Part shown: in pieces, positions 1 to 10,300 of the stretch
Numbering within the stretch: position 1 is the stretch's first letter
Layout: each line of letters starts with the position of its first letter
Assembly: GCA_949317995.1 (NCBI GenBank)
Contig: OX439042.1
Location: 20,687,174 to 20,751,173, forward strand
DNA: 64,000 bases
From: Acholoe squamosa
Lineage: Eukaryota; Annelida; Polychaeta; Phyllodocida; Polynoidae
Direction of reading: 5' to 3'
Translations under genes and position numbers: made by a program
Notes under the pieces: model-generated
Told to the model about the DNA's origin: nothing
The model's input: the letters and a program-made list of their open reading frames with translations, nothing else
The model's database searches: none

Positions 1-13
1 TGGTAGTACTGCC

Positions 14-1819
14 ATGGAGGTTGAGTCGTCTGACGAGGAGTCGGTGCACGAATCCTCGGTTGAGTATGATGAGAAGGCCACTCCATCAACTCAAACCGAG
101 GCCGAACGTTGGGCTAACGCCAAATCCGGATTCAAAACCCGGATCCCGACGTGTTTCTCCGACTGTGCGTACGGAGTAAAGAAGGACGGCTCTACCCTCT
201 ATGCCTGTCCAGACTCAATCAATAAGAACGATGAGTCGGATGATGAAGATTGGATGCGTCTTTCGGACGAGGACCCCAATCCGAGCAAAGCCTATCGAAA
301 GATGTGGCTTATGCTAAACCACACCGAAGGGTATTACACTTATACCCAGAGGAGGAAGCTGCGTTGGGCTTTAGAGAAGTGGTACGGCGACGATCAAAAG
401 TCCTGTCCCTTCTCTATCTGCCAGGATGCGAGTGATGTCTCGATCCGGACCTGGAGTACTCCAGCCCAGTTCCAAAGGCATCTGGTAGAGGCCCACTTCC
501 ACCATCACCCGGTTTACATTTGTGATCCGAGTTATGGTAAGAAGGGCAAGAAGTGTACTACGAAGGTGCAATACAACCGACGTAGTGATCTGGCTAGACA
601 CCAGAAGAAATGCCACGCAGAAGGTTTGGACGGGGCACGGAAGCGCATCATGGAGCTTCATCAGGAACTCATGAAGGAGTTCGACAGCCTGAGCGAGGAT
701 GCTTGGTCTAAGATCCGACCAGGGGACCAAGTCCTCTGCGAAGTTCCGAAGACCAAGGATTCGAAACTCCGAGCAAAGATAGTCCTGACTCCTGGAAAGG
801 GTAAACTGGACATGCACGAGTCTCTCTGGCAGAAATGCGAGGAATCCGGAAAGGATGCAAAGAGAGCTCGTGAAAGGAGCAGGAGAGACCAGAACCGTGG
901 CGGCAACGGTAATGGTCAGAGCACGACGAAATCGAAAGTCAGAGCAGAGGACCGTTCCAGGTCCCCTCTGGCAAGGCACCCCGCAGAGCAGGCTCAGGGC
1001 ACTCCGGTGTTCAAGAAGCCCGAACCTGCCGGATACGCTGGAGCCGTATCTAAACCTGGGAAAGTGAGTTCTCGAAACTTTCCGTCCTTAAACCAGGGAC
1101 CTGGACCTGAGAGCCAGACCTTGGTGGTAGGAAAGGATGGTCGCCTTATGCCAAAGAAGACCACCGCATCTGCTGCCGCCGGATCTGCATCCGCTCCAGC
1201 CGCCCCACCAGTTACCTTTACCCAGGAGCAGTTAAACATGTACCTGCAAATGGGACTGAAACAGAATGTACCACCTGCCTTCTGTGTACCAACGACAGGT
1301 GTGTCCGGAAGTCCTAAACCCGGAAGTGGTCCACAGGCCGCCTCGACTCCTCCCAAGGCTGTCGCGGCACCTGAGAAACCAAAGGACGCCATTACCATTA
1401 AAACCGGTAATGCGGAAGTTTGGTTTGAGAAGTCTCGCCAAGGGGAGGCAGATGTCCAGAAGGCCATCTACACCCATTGGGAGAAGAGCGTTCGTGAGAA
1501 AGCGATCGAGTTTCATCAGGGTCTCCTAAACGAAACTCTGTTGTGTATGAAACAGGTGGGCGACGCTGAAAAGCAACGTCTCGAGACTCTCATCCGGGAC
1601 GATGTGAAGGCCCAGGAGGAGGCTGCCGCAGCTGCTCAAGAAAAGGCAGCTATGGATGTACACGTGTTGGAAAAGCGTGTGAAGGAGGAGATCACTCGGA
1701 ACACCAACCTGAACACTAAGTTCATGAGGGTGTTCGGAGTCGACTTGGACGAGTGGGACGGCACTCCCGAGTCGGCTTTAGCTCTTCTGAAGAAGAAGCA
1801 TGCTAAGAAATCCGTTTAA
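14..1819 (+). CDS. Gag-like zinc-finger protein of LTR retrotransposon
   Basis: A single uninterrupted ORF of 601 residues, starting at an ATG in good context (GCCATGG). The N-terminus is acidic (residues 1-30, and again around 73-90). A zinc-finger-like block follows: C131-x4-C136 with H156-x4-H161, then C170-x10-C181 with H196-x3-C200-H201. Residues about 270-370 are basic, Arg/Ser/Pro-rich and probably disordered; 380-460 are Ala/Pro/Gly-rich; about 490-570 are charged, Ala/Glu/Lys-rich and likely coiled coil. No protease or reverse transcriptase motifs are present. Being intronless and followed by a polypurine tract and LTR suggests it is the structural (Gag-like) protein of the element. 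It could instead be a captured host zinc-finger gene. I do not recognise the exact family. The ORF has no stops, so the insertion appears young or selected. Confidence 0.62.
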   Translation: MEVESSDEESVHESSVEYDEKATPSTQTEAERWANAKSGFKTRIPTCFSDCAYGVKKDGSTLYACPDSINKNDESDDEDWMRLSDEDPNPSKAYRKMWLMLNHTEGYYTYTQRRKLRWALEKWYGDDQKSCPFSICQDASDVSIRTWSTPAQFQRHLVEAHFHHHPVYICDPSYGKKGKKCTTKVQYNRRSDLARHQKKCHAEGLDGARKRIMELHQELMKEFDSLSEDAWSKIRPGDQVLCEVPKTKDSKLRAKIVLTPGKGKLDMHESLWQKCEESGKDAKRARERSRRDQNRGGNGNGQSTTKSKVRAEDRSRSPLARHPAEQAQGTPVFKKPEPAGYAGAVSKPGKVSSRNFPSLNQGPGPESQTLVVGKDGRLMPKKTTASAAAGSASAPAAPPVTFTQEQLNMYLQMGLKQNVPPAFCVPTTGVSGSPKPGSGPQAASTPPKAVAAPEKPKDAITIKTGNAEVWFEKSRQGEADVQKAIYTHWEKSVREKAIEFHQGLLNETLLCMKQVGDAEKQRLETLIRDDVKAQEEAAAAAQEKAAMDVHVLEKRVKEEITRNTNLNTKFMRVFGVDLDEWDGTPESALALLKKKHAKKSV

Positions 1820-3346
1820 AGCATGCTAGGGTTATTTCTTCCATAATTTTTTTTCCAACACCAAATGACCAGATATAGTGTTTGCGGAACCCTATAGGTC
1901 TGCGAATGTTTTATTCACTAGTGCATGAACACCTATGATATGTGTTCCGGGTTCCTTTGACCAGTCTATTATATAATTCAGGTTGTATAACATTTATTGC
2001 ACCCTGAATAGCCTATTCGGATTTATAATTTCATCCATGAACAATCCGATAGTAGACTTGCTGCTGTAAGACGTATCCGGATGCCAGTTCCAGACTCCTG
2101 CTGTTACCCGTGCTAACCAATTACTAGGATGGACTTTACGATTTACCTCTACAACTCATCTGTACTCCCGAATGGACTTATATCAAATACTACTATTACT
2201 TCCGGATCAACCTATATCGGACTATTATTTTACTTATGTCAACTATACTTAAAAAGGATTACGTTCTCTACACAGTTGACACATCCGGACTATTATTCTA
2301 CAAATCTACACCATTCGGATATACTATAAACTTTAGCACTACTAGAGGATTGTGGGTAGCTGCCCCAAATCAACTACCGTGTTCACTCTGTATAAGGAAA
2401 CTATAAACTTTAGCACGTCCATCCCGTGGTTAGCTGACCACACCTACCTACTAGTACCCGGAGGATACAGCAGAAGACTTCAGCAGCATTTATAATTCCT
2501 GTATATTGTATATAATGTCATATTTCTATTTTTCTATAATATTATATGTATGTATATATCCACTAGATACATATTATAATACGGGTACATAGACATTTCC
2601 TGATACGGATCTCTAATTACTATTAGTATTCATATTATAAGATCCGTTAAACTTCACCAGATAACACATATTATTGTCCTGCGAGACAAATTATATAATA
2701 AGTATAATGATCTGGTGCTATAAAGGTTATTAGGTAAACGGTGATAATATATTATTATATTCATTACAACACCGTTATGTTTTTTTTTCTTTTTTTTCAA
2801 GTGTATGATATAAATAATCCTATTCGTACTACTCACGGAATCTCTAACGGATTCGTATAATATTAATATACGACATGTCATTAGATAGTGATGTTACTAT
2901 AACAGTCTTCTTTAAGACTACATATTCAAATGTGGTGTCAATACTACAAACACACATACGGATGTTATTATATGATATGTTTTATTATCGACAGTTCCGT
3001 TACATATAGCTGTCATCATCACATGTATACGATTCATATTACTTGTCTTATTAATTATACCTGAAATATAATAGAATATTATGTGGTATAATAATTAAAT
3101 AGACAGTTCCGTTTCACATAACTGTCTCTTCTTCAAGTAATTCGTATAATATTTCAACATCCTAATCGTTATATGTAACTAAATTTCACTATCGAATATA
3201 TATATATATGACATCTGGTTCACAATTTATTTAGTGTTAATGTTATACCTATGGTTGTACCTCTATTACTAAAGGTTTAGACATGTAGAAATGTTATCCT
3301 AGTAATATTATATGTATAACACCCTCCTAAATGTCTGGGGGAGTGG
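1820..3346 (+). other. Non-coding internal region of the LTR element
   Basis: About 1.5 kb of AT-rich sequence with no credible ORF lies between the Gag-like stop codon and the LTR. It holds a 17-bp direct repeat (ACTATAAACTTTAGCAC at about 2323 and 2400), a homopolymer T stretch near 2780, and the purine tract at 3336-3346 directly before the LTR. In an autonomous Ty3- or BEL-type element this place would hold pol. Confidence 0.6.
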
Positions 3347-3723
3347 TGTAGAGGTACACTTTATTAAACCATAGGAGTTGGGTACCGTCTGACGTGGCGG
3401 GTGAGTCGAGTCGTCGGACGTTCCTCAGGTTCCGGATAGGTGGCAGCACCGATCCGGGTCTGTGGGGACATCTGACGACGAACACCTGGGTCCGTATATA
3501 AAGCCCAGGGCTCAGCCGCTACGTCAGAGGCCCTTCTGGCCTCCACACTATGTAAACCACTGTCTTTTAATATTAGCTGCCTCTTTGATATCATTCGGCA
3601 GCCGTGAGTGTGCATTAAGTAATAAACCTAACCGTTGGCATACACTTGGAATACTGTCTTACTCTTTCTTTCCGAACCGTAAGACCCGAACCCCCCAGGT
3701 CTGTAAGGCCACAAACCCTTACA
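3347..3723 (+). repeat. 3' long terminal repeat (377 bp)
   Basis: It starts TGTAGAGGT and ends CCCTTACA. Several blocks match the solo LTR at 47926-49180 read on the minus strand: the start (TGTAGAGGT), GTGGCGGGTGAG, AGGTTCCGG.TAGGTGGCAG, the promoter region with GTCAGAGGCC, and the 3' block CCGTTGGCATACAC followed by GGAATACTGTCTT and AAGACCCGAACCCC. A TATA box lies at about 3495 and a polyadenylation signal at 3621-3626, so the usual U3-R-U5 order fits. Confidence 0.85.
3495..3503 (+). promoter_or_regulatory. TATA box of the LTR promoter
   Basis: TATATAAAG lies inside a GC-rich stretch. The matching position in the solo LTR at 47926-49180 (minus strand) reads CTATAAAAGG, so a TATA element is conserved between two diverged LTRs. 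This supports its role as the retroelement promoter. Confidence 0.7.
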
Positions 3724-6700
3724 AAAGTATACTCTTACTAGGGACATTTCAGCCAAAATCGGTATCCTTGCTAATATATATGTATGCGTATAGACAACAT
3801 ACAAAGAGCCCCCTCCCTCTAGGATATCAACCTAATCAACGTCTTTAAGGTATTCCCTTAAAATGTCTTGTAGTGTAGATTCACTCAAAGACGTCTGACT
3901 CAATGTGGAAGTGTGGAAACTAGAATGTAAAAGTTTAAAATGAATTGATAAGAAATAATGAATTTAAAAGGTGTGTCAAGTCTAGTTCCTAAAGAGTTAT
4001 TTATGGTCTGATAGCTTCACCAAGCCTGAGTAGCAGCTAATGCACTCAGAGCTATTACCTACCAAAGACATCCCATGGCAGACATTACATTGTAGAGGAG
4101 CTGATGACTTTGAGTGAACCTATACCCTATATTGTTGTTTTGGATACGTCTGGTAGGTAATTACATCTAAGTATTATATTGCTTGGTCGAGACTTAGGCC
4201 TAGGGTTTGACCTAAGTATCATCTACCAGATGGTATAAACTCTAATTCATCCTGGTTATTGATATGGAATATTTGATGCTTTAAGGGACACATGTTGTTG
4301 TAGTGCACTGTGCTAATTTAGTGCTCAATGAATATATCCATGTATACATCATGCCAACCCTACAGGGTGCGTCATTCACAAAGGTCCTGCACGATACAGC
4401 ATAGCATCGCGGATGCGATAGTCACCAGCGCTACAAATACATGTAGTGCATCATAGCAAAATAACCTGAAGCAATGAGGTTCTGCGACCAATAAAGGGTC
4501 AAGGGGTCGCTTCAGGGTAATTCAGCTGAACACATTTTGGCACACTATTTGCCACAGAATATTGGACTTAGATATATTACTGACAGAGGTAAACGAAGGA
4601 CTGCGGGATATATATGCATAGATTAAACCATAAAAATGCATGAATCCATAGAAATGTATTCTATAGGGAGTTCACCTCTGTCTTTATTTCTTTTATATAG
4701 ACTAATTCAAAATTCACTGAATTTAGCAATTAAACAGGTCATGTGGCCAGGGGTGCAGATTGAGATAAGCTATTGCATTGGGGAGGGGGTGCGAATCGAA
4801 ATTCCTTGGTTAGACCTTTGGGAGTATTCCGGGGAGTGCTGTATTCATACATTAAATAAAGACCAAGACCCCGTTTGATGACTCTTCTAAATCAGTTCCA
4901 TTGCGCCTTACATTGCAAGCCTTAGAATGTGAATGGACGCACACGTTATATGAAAGCTATAGACGTTTCCATAGTTATCAGAAAAAGGAGTAGTGGAGTG
5001 AGGAATCACCATCTTTCCCTGTAGATAGGCTAGATTGTGTATTTCTTCCATTTTGGAAATTCGAGCACGTCTGTAGAGCTTACTGATTGGAATATATAAA
5101 TCAAATATTGGTAAAATTGGCATATGATATACCTATACCTCTAACATACACATGTGTAACGTATGATTATTTGCTGAATCCTACTATTATAAGGCCGCAT
5201 TTCCCTCGATCCTTGTCTTCCATATAGTTTAGTCTAAGATGCATTTTGCTCAATACGATTTCAAAATGTCTCCCTAAATATAGGGGGTGTATGCGCTGCG
5301 CTCCTTTTCCAAATCAGCCACCCCCAGATTATATATGCAAAATGATGGAACTACATATCAGTGGCTAAATTGACTTTATAAGGTGCACACACTATGTTTA
5401 GACCCATTAGGAATTGAAAATCCATCATGAAAATCATATCATGTGGAATATGTATTAAACCAGAAAGATTAATGAAAATCTAATGATCCATAATCCTGCC
5501 CTTAAACTGACCTATCCATACACGATCATTCCATGTTATCGCAGACTTTGATACCAGTGATTGGCTGTTTACCCCAGTCCCTAATGATAACTAGATGAGG
5601 ATAGCCAGTGTGGGTGGAGGGGGCGCTGGAGGACTGCATTATTATGTAAGACAATAAGGGCACTGCCACGCCTATGTAAACAAATTGATGCCCTCAGTCC
5701 ACCTACTCACCTTTAGGCCTTATCGGCTGGTGTATCACAAGGGGAGGGGTCCATTGGCTTATCGTTTTTTCTACCACTGTCCATTTAATACTATCCTTAC
5801 GTTCTAAACTTGATGTGAAAGCTATGTCGGAAAGCTAGTAACATAACTCGTATCTTTCTGGCTATGTCTTGTAAAGAGGGGTCGGAAATTGTGTTCATTT
5901 CATGTGAATAACTACTTGCCATAGGATTAACGTTGAAGGGCCGATCGCCTCTATTTTCATTGAATTTAGGCCTTTTTCGAACAATATAACATGAAATAAA
6001 TAGAGAACTAACTTTATTTAGTTCATGCACGAGAATACACTCGTCTTATTCAGATAGAAATAACCTTAACCTTGGTCATTGAATCCTAATAAAGATGGCA
6101 TTTTAATCATGTTGCCTTTCTTAAAAAATACAGAGAGATAAGATAACTGCATGTACATGATAGACTCAATAACAACATATACAATTATCAGTGTTAGTTT
6201 TCCTTTGACTATCAATTTACCGGGTATGCCTATCAGCAAGGGTCATATTGGGGATACACTTTAAGAGTGCTGATAATTGGCTTGTCTGTACGAAGGGTTA
6301 AATCTCAGCTTAGTGACCTGGACAATTACCCTGTGGATATAACCAATTAGTGTTGGACATGTTCCATCCCTCCCACCTCATCGCCCACACTCTCAATACT
6401 ACAATAGCCACACCAGCCTCCACGACGTGCATATATGGGTGTAGGTTCCCTTATACCCAGTAGCCATAACGTACCGGGGTAGACCGTGCTGCAATCTGAT
6501 TGGCTGCACTTGTATGGACACTTGGCCAGTCCCTTAAGGCCAGTGGAAATAGGATAGCCACACTGAAGGAGATACCAAGGAATAGTGACGCGTTCAAGAG
6601 TACTGCGCCTGAAGAAGTTGGGGATATGTACATATGAGACTGGGTTGAGATTGAATCCACGTGAATTGGATATGTGCAACACTGCCCTACCTCTAGTTGG

Positions 6701-7303
6701 CTCTGAGAAAAGTTATTACTAACTTGAGAAATACCCGATTGGACTCTCAATTACTTACAAAAGAAAAAGATAACTACGGTAGAGGATTTTCCTTTGAACT
6801 TGGATATTTGGATTTATATTAGATTTGCTGCATCAATTCATCCGTATACTGAAGTACAATAACTTGTGGAAGTGTATTTCCATAAGAAGCTCGATCTAGG
6901 TTATAGGCAAAATGGAATTTAAATTATAACATGGAAAATAACCCTTGCACTTGAAAAGGATTCAGGGCCCCTGGAGCTGCGACTTAACATGGAATGTAAG
7001 AGGAAAAATGGAGTGGAATTGGAATGATTGTGGCCATATGGAAAATCAGTGCTTTTGGTGAGAAATATTGCATGCCAACTGCTTGCTTGAATAATTATTG
7101 TACAATGTATATCTATGGTGTTATTGCCATAAGTCCCTTCTTTGATGATTGATCAATGATGTGGTTTAAGCTCCAGTGGTAGCATAATGCATCAGAGACA
7201 CATGCTACCTGTCGAACGATTCCCATGCGCTGGTATGTAAGAACCTTCAAATAACCAACTTGTGCCGCTGGTATTACTTTGACATTCACTTTAAACCAGA
7301 AAA
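3724..7303. other. Intergenic, no gene recognised
   Basis: About 3.6 kb between the retroelement and the GABA receptor start codon. ORFs are short (under 115 codons) and show no recognisable motif. I saw no tRNA, no clear terminal inverted repeats and no tandem array. It presumably holds the promoter and any 5' untranslated exons of the receptor gene, which I cannot place. Confidence 0.5.
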
Positions 7304-10300
7304 ATGGGTCATTGTTGGCATAGTCGAGAACACATTATAGGACCTATATATGGTAAAGGAATTCACCCCTGGTATTTTGCCATTGCTTGTATCTGCCTAT
7401 GGTCCTTTAACTCTGTGCAAAGTCTGCGGCTTATACTACCTAAAGACATCCAGGTAATGAGGGAAAATCAGAGCACAACTGGCGCCATGTCCAAGCAGAT
7501 GGCATATAACACCACAGAACTGCTCAATAACCTGCTCAGAGGTTATGATAACCGACTCAGGCCAGGCTTTGGGGGTGAGTTTATTGTGTAATACAAATCT
7601 GACTGCGATAGAGACCTCGCTCTATTTATGAGTACTTTTATTTCTTTAGTTAGTAGGTCACTACTCTTAACTTTGTGTCTTTTACATGTATACTCTAAAT
7701 GGGAGTTTGTAAGATTTCTAGATTCTCAGGTTTAAAATTTTACATTTATAACCTATAGGCCCATATCAATTGGAAATCAAATTAAATATCTACGATACCC
7801 CCTTTCCCAACAATGAGCATTTAATTGATCTAATTATGCAAGGATAGTAGCTTTGTAATGTACGATGCCCAAGTGAATACTGAGAGGACAGTTGTGAATG
7901 ATAATTTTCCGGATTGTTCCAGACATTTCTACCATATAAATGCTTTGCATACAACACTGGGTGAGAGGGTTAAGAAGTCCACTAGGCGCCAAATGAGCAG
8001 CCATTAAAATCAATATCAAAGAGCTTCATTCTCTTGAAGATCAGACTACACACTGAAATGTGACACTTGTTCTGAGCGACTCCCACCCACTCATTGCCTG
8101 CTTAGGGAGTGATCATGTTTTAACAACAGGGGGGGGGGGGGGGGCTGGTGGGTTTGAGGGGGGGTCAGAATTTTTTCAACCCCTTGACCAGGGGGGGGGG
8201 GGTCAGAATTTTTTTCAACACCCCTGTGATGGGGGGTCAAAATAATTTCACCTGTTTTTAGTGGAAAACCCTGCACGTTATTATAGGCTACAAGGGGACG
8301 TTCGTGCGCACATCCACGCGCAAACCCACCTGCCCCCCCCCTTTGTTAAAAAATGATCACTCCCTTACCCCGAGCCTTTCCTACTGACCTCACTTAAATC
8401 AAGAGCCGCTCACACTGCAGAACCAATGAGAGGGGCCCAGATGGGTAAAATCGAAAAGGAGACAAGGCCACTTTTTAAAAATCGACAAAGGACATAGGGT
8501 TGGATGACAAGGGGCAAATCCACTTTTTAAAATTGACAAGGGGACAATGTCACTTCTTAAAATCGACAAAGGACATAGGGTTGGATGACAAGGGACAATA
8601 GCCATTTCTTAAAATCGACAAGGGACATGAGACCCCCCTGTCTAGGGCCCTAATGAGCGGTGAAAGGTCTTCTGCCTCATTTACTTTCTCGACAAAGGTC
8701 TATTTAGAAGAAAGAAAATAGACCAAATGCAACCTTTGAGGTTCAGGACACCTTTAGATTTAGAATGGATTTGAACTGAACCTACTAGAACTGTTTTGTA
8801 ATCAATAAAGATCGCCGAGTGAAGATTTGATATCCCAAACTGTACACACGTATTCAAGATACATGTCTGTTATTCATATTGTGACAATTATAGAGGATAT
8901 CGTAAAGGTTTCTTGAGGTTTAATATATTGGCTTTCAACACTACAGGTCCTCCAACCATAGTGGACGTCAATCTTAATATAAGGAGCATGGGTCCCATAT
9001 CTGAAAAGGAAATGGTGAGTATATATCGTCTATTTTCCCGATCTTTCAGGTCTGTCATGCATGCCCGCTATATATCGCTTCTGTTTCAAATAAGATAGAA
9101 TATATAGGGAGAATGGGAAAGGATTTAGGTAGGTAGTCATTTTAGGGAGGAGAAAATGGACGGAACGCATGCTAAGAGAATATGGATGCAATTAAGACAT
9201 AGTCAATGTGAAAGCAATGGAGATTTGGAAGAAATTGAATTGAAATAGAAGCCTTGGTCAAATCTTCCACATAAATCCAATATGTTATAAGTGCACATCA
9301 TAATTCATATGCTTCACTAAAGGCCTATCAGATGGACTGCTACTTCCGGCAGAGCTGGGTAGACCAGCGCCTGCGCTTTACGGGTCCAATGAAAATGCTT
9401 CCGGTCAGTGTGAATATTCTGGAGCGTCTGTGGAAGCCGGATACTCACTTCTTAAACGGTCAGCGCTCCTACCTCCACATGGTGACTACTCCTAACAAAC
9501 TACTCAGGATCAACCAGGATGGACGTATACTGTATTCGATGAGGTATGAAACTGATTGTTTTGATCAAAATGCATATACTTGGGGGGGGGGGGGGGTCTA
9601 GATAAGGGTCCCCAAGTTACATGTCGATTTTAAGAAAAGGCAATGTCACATGTCACTAAGTTTCTATTTTACCATGTCCTTGTCACTAAGCTGCATGTCA
9701 CATGTCGATTTTAAGAAAAGTTCATGTCACAGGTCACCAAATTTCTACTTTCCCATGCCCTAGCCACTATAAGCTCCATGTCACATGTCGAACTTAAAAC
9801 ATGGCCATGTCACACTGTCGATTTTAAGAGTCGAGACCCATGTACTTGTTCTTTGGTCCCATGGAGGTATACTAATTTGCTATATCTATGTGTTTTGTAT
9901 TGGTAGAATGGCTAACATTGATAGATGCGTCTATTGCTATGCAATGGTGTATGCAATGGTGTATCAAAGAAATGCATATTATCAATGGTCAGATTTGTTA
10001 TGAATAAATGATATATTTCAGGTTAACTGTCAAGGCCAGCTGTCCAATGCATTTAGAGAATTTCCCAATGGATACACAGACTTGTCCGCTACGATTTGGA
10101 AGCCGTAAGATAACTTCACCAAATATTTGTTTAAAACAGTTTTTGTGTTGTGGTTAGGCTATGTTCGAATAAACAGTATGCTAGACAAGACTGGAAATGA
10201 ATCTTTGCATGGGCTAGGTGCCCACCTTTCTCAAGAGTACCAAGGGATTGTTGGCAAGATAACAGTTATCAGTAACCATACAGTTTAGGCAAGAAGGAGA

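Larger units (their letters stand above)
1..3723 (+). mobile_element. LTR retrotransposon, Gag-only, 5' end outside window
   Basis: The order is a Gag-like ORF (14-1819), about 1.5 kb without any long ORF, a purine-rich tract (3336-3346, TGGGGGAGTGG) and an LTR starting TG at 3347 and ending CA at 3723. The LTR was recognised because a related LTR lies in inverse orientation at 47926-49180. No protease, reverse transcriptase, RNase H or integrase motif occurs between the ORF and the LTR, so the copy looks non-autonomous by structure. The 5' LTR would lie just left of the window; the first bases (TGGTAGTACTGCC) could be a primer-binding site, which is speculative. Target duplication cannot be checked because the left end is missing. 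Confidence 0.72.

Noticed and set aside
371..979. 202-codon minus-strand ORF
   Set aside because: It is the reverse shadow of the Gag-like ORF; no motif and no independent support.
9332..9334. Acceptor just before 9332 for receptor exon 3
   Set aside because: It would delete three residues that align without gaps in GABA-A receptors; the acceptor at 9321-9322 gives the conserved 221-bp exon.
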